Of a stretch of DNA of 64,000 nucleotides, positions 50,547 to 63,165 are shown one piece after another. The DNA is from Magicicada septendecula (taxonomy: Eukaryota; Arthropoda; Insecta; Hemiptera; Cicadidae). Both the position numbers and the translations under genes were made by a program. A model generated the notes under the pieces. That model did no database searches, was not told where the DNA came from, and worked only from the letters and a program-made list of their open reading frames with translations. Numbering within the stretch: the first letter of the stretch is position 1; each line of letters begins with the position of its first letter. Location of the stretch: NCBI GenBank assembly GCA_034769895.1, contig CM068367.1, forward strand, positions 693,998,654 through 694,062,653, read 5' to 3'.

Positions 50547-51993
50547 TGTGACGATTTAAAGGCAATTTAAATAGCACAAAATAATTTTTATTCAAAATAA
50601 CACGTGAGAAAATAATCCACCCTCCCCTCTGTACCCATATACCTGTACCAACTTGTAAAAAGGCTAGTACGGACATGCAAATTATACTGTTATTAAGCGA
50701 ATACTAATAATCATTCTAATTAAATAAAAGACGTGATAACAATAAATGAAATACCTAACTCAATAAAGAAAAGGTAGAATAATTAATAGTAGTTAATTAA
50801 TGGAAAAATAATAATAATAAAAGTACGAACTACTTTTCTCTCGGCGTGTGAACTGCGCCCGCTTCCCTACTCACGGCCGCAAAATCAACCCCAGTCGGCC
50901 GAGAATCTCTGACAAGTTAACAGCTTTACCATGTGTCGTGAAGGTGAACGTATGTATATATTGCAAAACGATGTAGCAGAAAGTAAGTGTTTCGTGGTGA
51001 CATACTCCACATTTAGTTGAAACGAAGTGAAACGTAAAACAAGTAAAGTAGTTTAAATGTAGAGAAAGAATTAAAAATAACTAAGATAGCCGACACATCT
51101 CTTTATAAAAAGGTTTAACTTGTAAGGTATGTTCCATACCATGTAAAAAGGTAACATTAGTGCAGTTAAAACTAAAATGTGAAAAGTGAACACCAACGTC
51201 AGGAGTGAAGCAACGACGACAACTTTACGAGCTCCAGGTAGCAGAATCCTAGCGTCATGACTTAGATCACAACTTAGAACCAACAAACTAAATGGAGGAA
51301 CCCGAACGACAACGAACAACATCCAGGAAAACCTACTGAAGAGGATCAGTAAGAGAACCAGCCGCAGATTCACATTATACCCAGGTGACACTAAAGCGTA
51401 ACTTCTGTGCTTATATTGTTTTCTAACAACCGCAACAAAAACAGTACATTTTTGTAAAGACTCGTTCAAATCATGTAAATCTTAACATAGTAATGTTTGT
51501 AGTTACTGTAACGAAATAATAGTAATCTGATGATGGTTAAAGGTAAAAATTAATTCGAAATTTGATCAAACTATTCTTCAAATAGTTTGCGTAATGTTGA
51601 AGTATTTTAGAATATTATAAAATTAAAACCCGGATCCGTGGTATTCAATGTAATATACAACTGTATGGTTTTGAGCTAATCAGAGTAACACTTTAAAGAG
51701 TATAAGAGCATTTGATGCAGAATCTATAAGAAGTTTCTTTTAACGTAAAAACAAAAAGATGACCATTAAAGGTATTATTCTTAAATCATTATTTAAGAAG
51801 ACATAATAAAGAGATGTTTTTGCTAAAATGCAGAGAGTGAGTAAATTTACGTAACCTTGGACAAATTCCTGATATTTACATTTTCCCAATTTGTTGGTAA
51901 GTAATTTGTACTAACAACGGCAGCCGGTTTAATTGACAGCAACCAATTAAACTGGTTCCTTATGTTATAATGTCTTAACAGGAGAGACGTTAT
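50547..51993 (+). mobile_element. Putative solo LTR inserted in the protease
   Basis: The 1447-bp insertion starts TGTGACGATTT, ends GAGACGTTAT and is flanked by ATCAC on both sides (50542-50546 and 51994-51998). The protease reading continues across it (DIVDEV on the right, ILGTDI on the left). TG...GTTAT ends and a 5-bp duplication match the LTR of the 18.6-36 kb array family. No second LTR or interior is seen, so it is best read as a solo LTR left by recombination. The 132-codon frame at 51071-51469 inside it has no recognisable domain. Confidence 0.65.
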
Positions 51994-51998
51994 ATCAC

Positions 51999-53710
51999 TT
52001 CATCGACAATGTCTGCAACGAGCATTTGGTGGCTAAACTCAAGAAGACCCAGGCGTACACGTACACGTACGTCTACCTTTCCTAGCACCTTGACGGGGCT
52101 TCCAGTCACAGTCTATATTGTACAAGAGCTAATTAGAGGATGGCGGTTACTGACTAAGTCAGGGCGCACAATGGACACTGTTGCGCCCGTGTCAACTGTA
52201 AATGATGTTGGTTTACCATCCGCAAATCCATTAACAATCAAGTTTCCACTGATCTTATGTAGCGTGGAAACTGTGTGCTGTTCTGGGGCTTTACTTCTCC
52301 AATTGGTGCGATCACTCTCTTCTCTCGGTATCTTCTTCTCCCAACAGTCTACCTGTAGATGGCCACGTTTTCCACAGTTGTAACATTTCGGTCTTCTGTC
52401 TTTTTCAAATCGTTGCGACTCTCTTGAACTTTTGAATTGTTTGTCCGACAACATTGTTTTTCTGCACTCATCGTAACGGCAATGTGATACAGTGATCTTC
52501 TGACTGCAACGTGATGGCACAAACCCATTAATGTAGCGGGACGCTGACTTGGCAGCTTCAAACTCTAGGGCGTGAACAAGAGCTTCTGAGCTATCTCGGT
52601 GTCTTGCCATTCGTAACACTTGCTGAAGTTCACAATTTCCGATGCCATCAATAAATGTCTGCACCGCAAACCTTATTCGGAAGTCTTCTGGTGCTTCAGG
52701 ATAGGCCAATCTAATTAGTCTGTCGATACTTGCTTCAAATTCTTGAAGACTTTCCCGGAACGTTGTCGTCTTGTTCTCAACTGAGCGTAGTACACCTCTC
52801 AAAAATGTTTATCACCATACCGTAATTCTAGAGCTTTTATCAACTCGGCATAGATGTTCTGTCTGTCAAGTGGCACTTTCTGTAGTAGTTCTGCCGCCGG
52901 TCCTTTTAATTCGAGAACGAGTGAGACTGCCTTGTCTTTCTCTGTCCAATTATTTACGCATGCAGCAGCTTCAAATTGGCGGAGGTACGTTGCCCAGAGA
53001 CTGCTTCCGTCAAAGGTTGGAGCTTTGACATGAACTGTCCGTACTGTAGGCAAAGTTACTTTCTCTATTGACTTATTTTCTGCGTCTTTTTCTGTCTTTA
53101 TCATTGGTACAGTCTTTTCACAAAGTCGTTTTGGTTGTAATTTCAGACACTGCTCGACTTCATTTTTAATCTGCTCTTTTATATTTGTAATCGAGTCTTC
53201 TACCGCAGATATTTTTGTTGACATAATTTCTTCCACAGTCAAGACAGATTTTCTACTTCAGTTATTTTATTTGACATGGATTCTCCTACGTCAGATATTT
53301 TTGTAGACATCGATTCTTTAACACTCGAGACAAATTTTTGTACTTCAGCTATTTTTAATGTCTTTGATTCTTGTACCTCCGATATTTTAGTAACTTGTTT
53401 ATTAAGCTCACCTCGTAGGAGACCCAATTCTGCGATACTGTGTTCTTGCAACTGTTTCTGCATAGCTTCAAAGAGAGCTTCCGTTTTATCTGCTTCTTGC
53501 TTATGTTTTTCATCCTGTCGGTTTTCAGCTTCTTCCGTTTCCTGTCTGCGTTTTCATCCTGTTGTTTTTCTGCTTCTTCTCTTTCTTGTATCCGTTCTTC
53601 TTTTTGTCGTCTTTCTGCTTCTTCCGCCTCCTGTCTGCGTTTTTCATCCTGTCTTTTCTCCGTCTGTAACACAGCGCCTGTAAATTTTCCATTATCTGAC
53701 TGGCATCCAT
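51999..53710 (-). pseudogene. Gypsy Gag and protease N-terminal part
   Basis: Gag starts MDASQIMENLQ at 53710, just inside the leader. A charged coiled coil follows, spread over three frames (two shifts near 53520 and 53240). Next comes the Gag core (KAPTFDGSSLWATYLRQFEA, LELKGPAAELLQ, 52830-53030) and, after a shift at 52800, FRESLQEFEASIDRL. A CCHC zinc knuckle CYNCGKRGHLQVDC is at about 52350-52390. The protease DTGATVSIVRPDL is at about 52140-52180. A stop at 52113 is followed by readable protease text up to DIVDEV at 51999. Gag forms the particle, the knuckle binds RNA and the protease would mature the particle. Several frame breaks make it inactive. Confidence 0.85.
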
Positions 53711-53781
53711 TGTTTACCGATTAATTACGAATCACACTCGTCTTGTACAAAGTATCCACTGTTTCCACTGTTAACCGTTCT

Positions 53782-53799
53782 ATCCCACTTCTGACACCA
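53782..53799 (-). other. Primer-binding site, probable tRNA-Leu type
   Basis: TGGTGTCAGAAGTGGGAT on the element strand, one base inside the 5-prime LTR. The complement ends CTTCTGACACCA, as expected for an animal tRNA-Leu acceptor end. A second copy lies at 49068-49085. Confidence 0.7.
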
Positions 53800-53800
53800 C

Positions 53801-54377
53801 TGTTACGACCGTCTAATCGATCGTCGTAGGTACAGTGGAAACAAAATAAGTACAAGACACCAATTAAGTCACTAATCACACTTTTAATTTTTACAGTAAA
53901 AATGTCGTAATTACCAACACAGTCTACTACATACAACAAATCAAATCAAAATTGTTCACACGCAATAAAATGTCACTAATATTAACACAATTGTATTACA
54001 ATAAATTGTAATTATACCGGCCGATTATAAAACGCAACACTTAACTAATAACTACTTGAACGTACACAGTAATCTCGCTACTATAACTCTCGAACCGCTC
54101 TGTGAATATCTCGCACTAAAACTGAAAACTAAGGCCGCTACTGCCATGTATTTATAGTCCCGCTCACACACCAGAAGCTTCCAAACTGTGTCTTATCTCT
54201 CGTGTGAACTACATAATTAACTGCGGACTTGACACAGGCCGAGAGCCCGAGCGAAACCCGGCACAGTCGAGAAGATTCTCGCAAAATGCGTCTAGTAGCA
54301 CGTACGCCACACGGTTATATTATGGATCTCTCTGGAACGTTCGATAAACACGTAGATTGTTCTGTGACGTCGTAACA
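53801..54377 (-). repeat. Gypsy-type 5-prime LTR
   Basis: 577 bp, pair of 49087-49663, about 98-99% alike by eye. Confidence 0.92.
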
Positions 54378-54530
54378 ATATAATATTTATAAATATCTAG
54401 TACTCTAAGAAAATTTAAAACTAAAAATAATCAATATTTTTTCCTAAATTGAGACAAAAAATTCATATTTGAAAATGGCATCCGGTGCAGACCGCACCCA
54501 CCACAGCCCCCCCCCCAAGTTACGCCACTG

Positions 54531-54797
54531 TGTCATGGGTTGACTTGATTGGATCAAAATGGATTTCCTGTGTGTGGACATTTACGCGTGGGTGATAGGA
54601 ATATGGGTTTAATAAACCAAGAGTCATTTGTAGAAGTGCCTAGTGATTGGGGAAATATAATTTTAAGTGCTACGGAAAAGCATGAACCACTTGTGGAGTG
54701 TAAGCAGAACATGTTCTTTGGGCTTCACAGACTTTTACAGAGTTTCAAGCTAAAGTTTAGGCGTATAAGAGAGATGCAAATTAGTAACCAAGTCTAA
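54531..54797 (+). pseudogene. GQN-family pseudogene, 3-prime part
   Basis: Starts with the second copy of the hAT target duplication (54531-54538) and resumes the interrupted gene. VCGHLRVGDRNMGLINQE corresponds to the family's GHS...DRD-G block, followed by VPSDWGNIILSA and a C-terminus ending at 54797. Continuity with 45910-47177 across the 7.35-kb insertion is the main support. Confidence 0.65.
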
Positions 54798-54799
54798 TA

Positions 54800-57232
54800 C
54801 TTATTTGTGACTACACTTATAATGCGTATTCTTAAAAATCTGGTTTACATAGACTACTCCAGATAGAGGTCAACAAAATGTTAATGGGAGTAAATGGAAA
54901 ATCACCAAAACTAGACATACAAAAGGAAAAGTTAATTAGGCCTATGTAATAATGACAACTGGCTTATCCTTACAGCCAAGTGTGTTATATACAGAACAAT
55001 TGACTATTTCGAAGGCAAAGTATAAATTATTTGAAGAAGTTTGTGTCTGCTCTAGTACAACAATTCTATGACGGTCTCTTGGCCATAGAGCGATGATGGC
55101 GACAATGCCGGTGATAATGATAATGGTGATGAAGGTTTTAGGTAAATTGAGTTTTATAAAGGTTTAAGTTCAAACAAAATATTTAAATTCCCTAAGTTTT
55201 TGTTTGTATTTCTATAACTGTTCAACATTTCTCTACCTAAGTCTTAAAATCTTCACAAAGAAACATTTTCAAGTAGCCTATTTACAAACACTCCTAACAT
55301 TATCATATGGTAGCTAATTAAATAACATGTACTACAATGAAGCATAATAAAACTAAACAATTCACATTAATAAAATCCACTTTAGTTATTACACTACAAT
55401 CAATAAAACAAACTTGAATTGGTATAAAAATAAATATAGACAACACTTAACAGAATGTATATTACTCCTGTGTGTGGTCACATTATTTTGTTTGTTTACA
55501 AGAACTGTATCACATATATACAATTATTTCTATGATAGTTCTAAAAACTTTTATTTTTTAGTAAATTATATTTCTGCATAAATTATAATAAATATAATTG
55601 TAATTACTTTAAACTTACTGTTATTTAATTATCTTTATTTCTAATTAAAATATAATTTCTTTTTACAATAAATTTTATTGTTCCCTTCAGAAATACAGCA
55701 TCTTGTTACATATAACCAGAGTAGACTTGGAACTCAACCAAAAGAAAAATAATGGCTTTCATCGTTTATCCCGCAATTTAAATGATATATTATGTGAATT
55801 ACATTTTTTTTTAAATTTCAAATTACAGGTTGTATTTTACGTTTGTGAAACTCAAGTATGTTAATAAGAATTACATATAGTATTGTTACAAAAAAATAAA
55901 CTTTCCTTTGGTTAAACACGGAGTATATGAAGTGTTTACTTATAAACATTCGCCAGAGAGTAATTAAATAACGTTAATTTTAAAACCTAATAAGTTTCTA
56001 TACTCTTACGTTATATAATTTTAGTTTATTTACTGAAAAATTGTTGAACTCTGATGTCTAGAGAACATGTCTGTTAAACCCACGGAACATACCACAAAGA
56101 ATGATTGAAATCGTAACCTTCATTTACGAAACAGGTCATCCTTAGGTATGCAAATGTCTCTCTTCACTCGTTTTAATAAAAGCACTTCGCTCTCTTTCTT
56201 TTTATAAAACACCTAAACACGTAAAGTGGCAATTTGGGAACGCGTATAGAATTTCACAATTTAATAAGCAGTGTACTCTCGAGCCAAGTAGGGAACCAAC
56301 CCTTTTCGTGTATCTGCGAACTTATTGTCTTGTGAAACCCCTGAACACAATAATTCATCCCATTCATATGTGCATATGTGTTAGGCAATAAATTATCTGA
56401 TTCGTGCACTTCTCCTCCTACACCGGTGTAGTTAATTTTGTAAACAGAAACAGCATTGAACAATAACTAAGATATTTTAAACAATATAAAATAAATTAAA
56501 TAACTACATATATCTTTACTTCCAAATTAAACATCGCTAAAAGAAAGGTTTTCACAAAACAGAAACATTACCTTACAAACAACTACAAACGTTTGTCACT
56601 TCGTTTGTTTAGAATACCGTCTCATCTCATCTCCCCTCTGTCATTATCATACCAAAGACAAACGTGAGCGCCCACACACGCACGCCCCCCCACACACACA
56701 CGCACAGTGCAGTTATAGCAGTTATAACTCTTTAATTTTCTTTGCAACTATTAAATTATTGTGACACACATAGGTTGTACTGTCTCTTTACTGGCTGAAA
56801 CGTTGAGGTGAATAATTTATTTGAATTTATTTTATTTTATTTATAATACGGTTGTAATGAACAAATTTACAAAGTAAAATAAAACTAAAAGTATAGTCGT
56901 ATGTTAAGCTTTGCAGCTCAAGAAGGAATGCGGTGACGTATGCCTTTCCACTGCACGTATCAAGGTACTACTACACATTTAAAATACGTTTAACACTGCC
57001 TCTCGCACTGTATTTTTAACTGCATATAGGGACAGCCATTATGTTTTATCTATGCCTGTTTCATTTATTGCTTACACTTTTCAGATCAATATTAACTACC
57101 AATAAAAATGTTACTTTAGGAAGTGTAATTATATAGATACCTAAACGGATTTAATGGCAATATAAAGCATAGTCAACTAATAACAGAAATTATAATTAAC
57201 AGGTAAGATGGTTGAGTAAGTTGTGACTTACC
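54800..57232. other. No gene recognised
   Basis: AT-rich with a short C-rich and (AC)-rich stretch at about 56665-56708. No coding signal. Confidence 0.4.
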
Positions 57233-58630
57233 TCATGTAAGTGGTTGGGCCAATTCCGAATCTGTTTCAGAGTCCTCGCTATCACTGTTGTCACTGGCAC
57301 TTTCACTGTCATCACTGATACCTCCTGTTTCAATTACAAAACTGTCAATAATGTCTGACGTAATGCCATCTTTATCCCAGTAGTAGGCCTAGTCCTCCAT
57401 TCGTATAATGTGGTTTTCATATCCTGTCCAATCGCAAGGTGTAACTGATTCAATTGCCATTTCAGTAATTTTCTTAAGCGCATCTAACGATAAATCTCCT
57501 GTTGTATTATTGTCCCGTATTATACGCTTCATTTTTGCCCATGCTAATTCAATAGCGTTCAGATCGCACATATACGGTGGTTAATCGAAGAGGTGTGTGA
57601 CCAAAAGCTTTCAAAATAGCGTCTATCTTAAATTTTTTTCTTTTAGTCTATGCGCTTCTATAAGACAGTAAAGTTCTTGTTTGCGCATTTTTTCATCATA
57701 GTAGATGCCGTTTCTAAAAAGCCACTCTCTCATTTCTTCTTTTAGAGCGTATTTTGACGGTACCTTGTCAGTTTGGGTATAGTGGTACGGAGCATTGTCC
57801 ATTATAACTATTGATTTTGCTGGTAAATTTGGTAAAAGCTTTTCATTAATCCATTTTTCAAAATTAACACTATTCACTTGCCCGTGATAATCTCCACTAG
57901 ACAAACCGGCCTTGAATACAAGTTTCGCGTTAGGTATAAATCCATTTCTGCTCCCTGCATACAATATTATTAGTCTCTTCGAGCCACTCTGATTAATGTG
58001 AATATTGCATTCGTCACTTCGCCATCCTCTCTGATGCGTTAAGTTACTGTCTATCCATGTTTCATCTATGAACACTATCTCTCTATTCTCTTTTCGATAA
58101 AGTTTAAGCTGTGTAAGATAACGATGCCGCCACATCACGATTTGCGGTCTTTCAATTAGTAGACTTCTTTTATTACTAAATCTTTTCCACTTAAACCCTA
58201 TTTCCTTAATTATTTTTAGTAAAGAACTGTTACCCCATGGAAAATATATTTTTTCTTTCACCACGGGTAGAAGTTTTGCCACTGTCGGCACTTTTTTCTG
58301 CACTGTGTAAAAATCATTAATAATTCTTCTGATTGTCAAACTCGTCCACGCTTACCACGTTGTGATTCGGTCTAGTTTTTCTCCGTTTCCCTGGGGTACT
58401 TAAACGCTGATCCGGGCAATTTTCTAGACGCGTATTGTGTTCTTTCCGGATTTTTTAAATTGTAACTTCTGAAACGCCAGTGTAATACGCTGCTCTTGCT
58501 GTAGCGTTTTTAACTGTGAAGGAATATGCCCCTTTCCTTGATTCTTCATCACACTTTTCAATAACAGACGATATAATTTCACGTCCTTCCGAATGAATTG
58601 TTTTGTTACTTTTTTGTGAAGTTATTTTAA
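57233..58630 (-). pseudogene. IS630/Tc1-like DDE transposase with long D-E spacing (Sailor-like)
   Basis: From about 58630 a helix-turn-helix region reads VKNATARAAYYTGVSEVTI, then a stop and a shift near 58340. An intact stretch of 238 codons follows (58339-57623). It holds VFIDETWIDSN with the first catalytic Asp, RGWRSD, AGLSSGDYHGQVNS and IVIMDNAPYH with the second Asp. Two single-base shifts (near 57625 and 57583) lead to PPYMCDLNAIELAW with the Glu. IRMED, a stop, YYWDKDG and an acidic Ser/Asp/Glu tail then run to the stop at 57233. I count 82 residues between the second Asp and the Glu if the shifts are read through. That fits the DD82E (Sailor) group rather than classic DD34E Tc1. Terminal repeats were not located. 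Confidence 0.8.
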
Positions 58631-58649
58631 TATTATTTTTTAACGGAAC

Positions 58650-61600
58650 TACTCATAAAATATAATTATTAATGTCAAATTCACTGCTTAGTAATTGACA
58701 ACGAACAATAAAATAATTAAACGATAGGCTAATAGTTAATTTGTACCGATTAAGAAAACACAAACAAAATATTCAATAGATTACACTGACATATAATGTA
58801 CGAACACTCAATCTAATACGCACACGAAATAACAACTGAATACGTCTTCTGAACAATTCCATACAGAACAAATACGTACTGAACAATGTTTACAGAACCA
58901 GTAATACCGCACCAACACAAGCACGCGTTGTGATTAAGTACTAAGAAGTAGACCCCCCCCCGCTCTTCAGACGTCTCGGCAGCACAGCTTGTACGAACAC
59001 AGTACATAGATATTCTTATATTGTTGCCTACGAATGAATTGATGGTTAGCCCCGAGAAATACTGTTGCTGTAACTTCTGTTTCCACGACATCTTCTGGTT
59101 ATATTTGGTGCCCTATTCAGGTGTCTCTTCTCGTCTGGAAGTCGACACTATATCCGTCTGTTGCTTCTGCACTCCTAAAATCCAGATGGAGGGCAGTCTG
59201 AAGTCGAATTGTAGAAGCGGTCGCTAAATCCAGAAAATCCAGAAATTCTTAAGTTTATTTTACGGTTGTAAGGTTATATGTTACGTGATACGTGGTCGTT
59301 ATAATCCTAACACGTGATACGAAACAACTTATTTATAATGACTTGTTGTAAACAAGCAAAAACGAGTAAAATTCAAAACAGCTCACTGTGATTTACGCTT
59401 TATTTGACATAGCCATGGGTGGTATAGATAACCTGTACACGTTTGAATTGCTAAGTGGATAGATATCTCGGGGAGTACTTATTGAGAAGAATGGTTAACA
59501 TGGAAATTTGCAGTGAATTTGGAAATGTTCAACTGAAAATATTGTTAAACGTTCGGTTAGTATCACAAACAATATTACTGAACAAAGAATATAAGTATTG
59601 GTAGGAAAACATCAAGAAGTACTGACTTTATTCAAGAAGGTGGAAATCTTAAATTGAGCGTATAAGTCAGATGAGCTATTTCTGAATCCTTATCCATAGT
59701 TGAGCAGCTTAACATATGCGATATCATCCCAGATGTGTGAGACATTATTTTTGTACGCTAGACAATATTTTTGGTGGTATATGTTTACTACGATATTAAT
59801 TTTAACCAATTTGTAAATAATTTTTAGAACATATATTACAAAAATTAAAAGGGTTAAAAACGTTTATTTGTAGTTGTTATCGTAGTTCCAAACAAAGAAA
59901 CAATTTTAAAAGAAAACCTGACAGAATATGGAGGCTTGGGAATGTAGATAAACAAAATTATGATTGCTAAGAAACAATATTTATCAATAAGCCTTACATC
60001 AGTATATTCCACTCAGTCCACATTATCATTCAAAAAAACAGTAGGCCTATAACACAATCGGAGGTTTTTATCTATACAGACGTTATTCCCCCTTCGGTCG
60101 GCTTTTAGCTACGTAGTTATTTGCAATTTGGCTCGTCATTGGAGTGCCTTTTTAAGAAATTTACATTTTATGTTTTGTAATTGTGGCTATTGACTTGGAT
60201 GAAGAGAATAACAAATGCTCCCCCCAATCCGAGGCCCTGAAAGCAAACCAATGCACAATATTAGTTAACGGTCTTGCACTGCATTGTAGAATTTGCTGTT
60301 TTTGAGATAATTTTGCCTAAGCTAAGTTGAGATAGGCCTAACTAACTTTTACTATACAAAACTTGATAAACATGGATATTTCCCTTTGACATTGATACTC
60401 CATGTACTTAATACTATTCATAACTGTCGGCGAAAGCAAACCATGTTATAGCAGTCATCATAATGACCACACGAACGCCGTATTACGTGGAGGTTCCCTC
60501 TAATGTTTATTTATAAGTAATCTTCGTTTATACTGTTTGTATTCAGAGTGCTATGATGAAAATATCTACTATTCAGTCAGTGTAATCAAATTTCTGCGAT
60601 AGAGATCGTGATGGTGTTATTGTTTATTGATTTAAATGATAACAGATCAGATTTACATAAGATTCAAGGAAAATGCAATAGCCCCTGAAGTGAAGGAGAT
60701 TTATAGGACAAAATGGTGATTAACAGGGTAGTACTGATGCAGTTAGATTCATTAGAATGAATTTAGAACAGTTTTCATGGGTTATCTCATTTTAATCATT
60801 TACAGTATATTCGTTAGTTTTAATTACTTTTGGCTTGCTTTTAATAGCCTACTTTTATATCTGTTAACTTCCTGTTTTGTCTCTCTATGAACATTTTTGT
60901 TGAATTGTTCCGTCTTGAAAGTATGTGCATTTTGATGCGACAAATACTTGTTAGCACAAAGATAGACTAGAAAGGCTATCAATAGTTGTATCTCCCTACA
61001 GGCAGTTAGATCTAAGTCAAGATCCTGACATTCAATTAAATGTAGAGAAACCAATGGCGCCTTGTTTGTTGTGTACGATGCTCTAGGGAGAACAGCACCT
61101 CGCTCCTAACGACTGACACAATCACACCGCAGTAAATGTAAACCACTTTATTTATAACACTTGTTTCTCGGTTGGCAATCACTTTTGATTACTATCGTTA
61201 ATACTATTTATAAATTATTGTATGGATACCATGTGGCACCTTCATTAGCAAAGCTGGGACTGAATAACGAGGGTGGCTCATCATAAGATAAGAGAAACAC
61301 ATTTGGTGTTAATAATAATATAAATAAAAACGTGTTTGTCAACCGAATAACAAGTTGCTATTAAAACTTCTGACCACTCAAGGCTACGAGTGAAAAATAC
61401 ACTGTTAGTAACAAATGCTGCGAAAGAATAACTTCTGAAGTATGTCTGTTATAACTTAGATGTAATTCGATTTTTACGAATCTTTGTTATCGTTTCGTGC
61501 GTCGAAATAATGTTAACTTAAAGTAAGCAGCAGCTAAACACACAGTGAAGTTTTCATACAAATGTTGCGGCCGTCACCATAGTAACGGGGCAGAGCACGT
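58650..61600. other. No gene recognised
   Basis: AT-rich intergenic or intronic sequence. A last receptor exon matching 61636-61731 was sought on the minus strand and not found. Confidence 0.4.
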
Positions 61601-61635
61601 CTGAAATTATAATGCTCAACGGTAAGCGTACTTAC

Positions 61636-61731
61636 TGCGAATATGAGAGACGTGTTCAGCGAGAACGTTCCGAAAGTAAACACTCCGATCTTCACTTCTT
61701 GGTTCACCGTTTGCTCCAGGAACAACAGAAA
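61636..61731 (-). CDS. Gustatory-receptor-type internal exon, second copy
   Basis: A 96-bp exon of 32 codons with acceptor TTTTTCTTTTGTCAG above 61731 and donor GTAAGTA from 61635. The peptide begins FLLFLEQTVNQEV and ends FGTFSLNTSLIFA, matching the exon at 15013-15102 at both ends (FLLFLEQTV and SLIFA), with two extra codons in the middle. Shared splice positions indicate paralogous genes. The first exon of this gene should lie to the right, probably beyond the window. The reading frame and splice sites are directly visible; membership in the receptor family is inferred. Confidence 0.6.
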
Positions 61732-61739
61732 CTGACAAA

Positions 61740-63165
61740 AGAAAAACAGAAACAGATAATTAAAGCACATGAAGTGTAATAAACGTATGTTTGACAGTCT
61801 GTACAGAAACTTAGGAAAAGTCAGAGAATGTTCACTTAAAATACAATGCAATAACATATACATGTACTTACTTAAATAGTGAGTTAAATAATCAGCTACC
61901 GTTTGTAGTTTAAAAAAATATTTAATTCAAGGAAGAGTTTACGTTGCTTTACAAAAGTTAATATGACTTTACATTGCGAAAAATCGTTAATATGTAAATA
62001 CTATATTGTTATTTCAACGACTAGACATACACGGAGCACCGGTAACTATAAAATATTCTTGTAAGTCATCAACAAAATTTTCTTTTTGTTCCATTTTAGA
62101 TGATTCAGTAAACATTTCTGAAGCGTTCTTTATAACTTAGAGCGTTGAAATTAACCAAGATTATTCCGCCACGTATCATTATGAGTACGCGTAAGTGACT
62201 AGGACCATCCGTTCATGTCTTAGGAGCTTCATGGTGTAGCGTCATGACAAAGACACCGACTACTGATTCTACTTTTTCTGAATTACTTTTGAACCATGTT
62301 TCGTTACCGATTAAAAGCAACGAACAAGACGTGAATGCACAAAAGGACGGCTTCTTGCTTTTCGTTTAAACTGTTATTGATTTTGACGAATGGCCATTGC
62401 AAACATATAGACACTCTTTTGCCAGTAAAATCCGTTTATACCATTACAAACATATCTGGTAGCTTATTACGTTTTAAATATCTTTAAATTTAAATTACTT
62501 GAGCACACAACCAGAATCTACGTTGCACTGTCTCCTTGCAGATCACCGAAAATGCAGCTGTACGTGAAGACGTGCAGTAGCCAAGAGAATCTAAGAGAAT
62601 GCTACAAACACAATCCAACAAGATATCAAATTTACAACCAAATAATTTGATAATTAAAAATGTTTATAAGTATACAAAAGGTGTGCATAAAAAAATTCTT
62701 TTACAGAAACAATCAACGCGGAATATTAAGAACATTGATAACATGTATTGTTAACCCACAGCCACCATTAAAATCGTGCTTTATTTCCACTGAAATCTCC
62801 TCCCGAATTTGTAGAGAACTGCAAACTCCTAGTCCATCGTATACATATAGTAGGCTATCACACATTAAGTCTCATTGACATCTTCATGTCTTTCCTAATC
62901 TACACTTCACATCACTTCTATAGGATATTTCACTTTCGTTGTCAAGGACTAGTTCTTAGCTTATTTCGACGACATATTTTAACTGATAAAACTACTGAGT
63001 ACTTTGATTACGTGGTTAGTACTCACCTGAAAGTTCTCAAAAATTTTTAATAATTGTTAATTTTTGTTGGTAAATTCATTCAAACATAAATAGAATCTTT
63101 CTATGAATCCACCTTGTTTACTGAAATCAAATCAGAATACAGTAAAATATTTCCCTAAGCTGTCA
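61740..63165. other. No gene recognised
   Basis: Probably intron or upstream region of the receptor exon at 61636. No supported exon. Confidence 0.35.

Larger units (their letters stand above)
49087..54377 (-). mobile_element. Gypsy-type LTR retrotransposon, pol-deleted
   Basis: Two 577-bp LTRs (49087-49663 and 53801-54377) start TGTTACGAC and end GTCGTAACA. About eight differences were noticed between them, suggesting moderate age. On the minus strand a primer site TGGTGTCAGAAGTGGGAT (53782-53799) follows the 5-prime LTR, and a purine tract AAGGAGGAGGCGG precedes the 3-prime LTR at 49664. The primer site fits the complement of a tRNA-Leu 3-prime end (CTTCTGACA plus CCA). Gag, a split protease and the integrase C-terminus are present. 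Reverse transcriptase, RNase H and the integrase catalytic core are missing. A probable solo LTR interrupts the protease. Confidence 0.9.
47178..54530. mobile_element. hAT element (probably non-autonomous) hosting nested LTR elements
   Basis: The left end TAGTGGCGTACTATTTGG and the reverse-complemented right end CAGTGGCGTAACTTGGGG form diverged hAT terminal repeats, flanked by exact 8-bp TGTCATGG duplications. Removing the LTR material (48827-54377) leaves about 1.8 kb with no transposase text, so it is likely a non-autonomous copy. It interrupts the GQN-family pseudogene, whose reading resumes on the other side. This independently confirms the boundaries. Confidence 0.88.

Noticed and set aside
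51071..51469. 132-codon minus-strand frame inside the putative solo LTR
   Set aside because: Hydrophobic but with no recognisable family, and located within a sequence better explained as an LTR.
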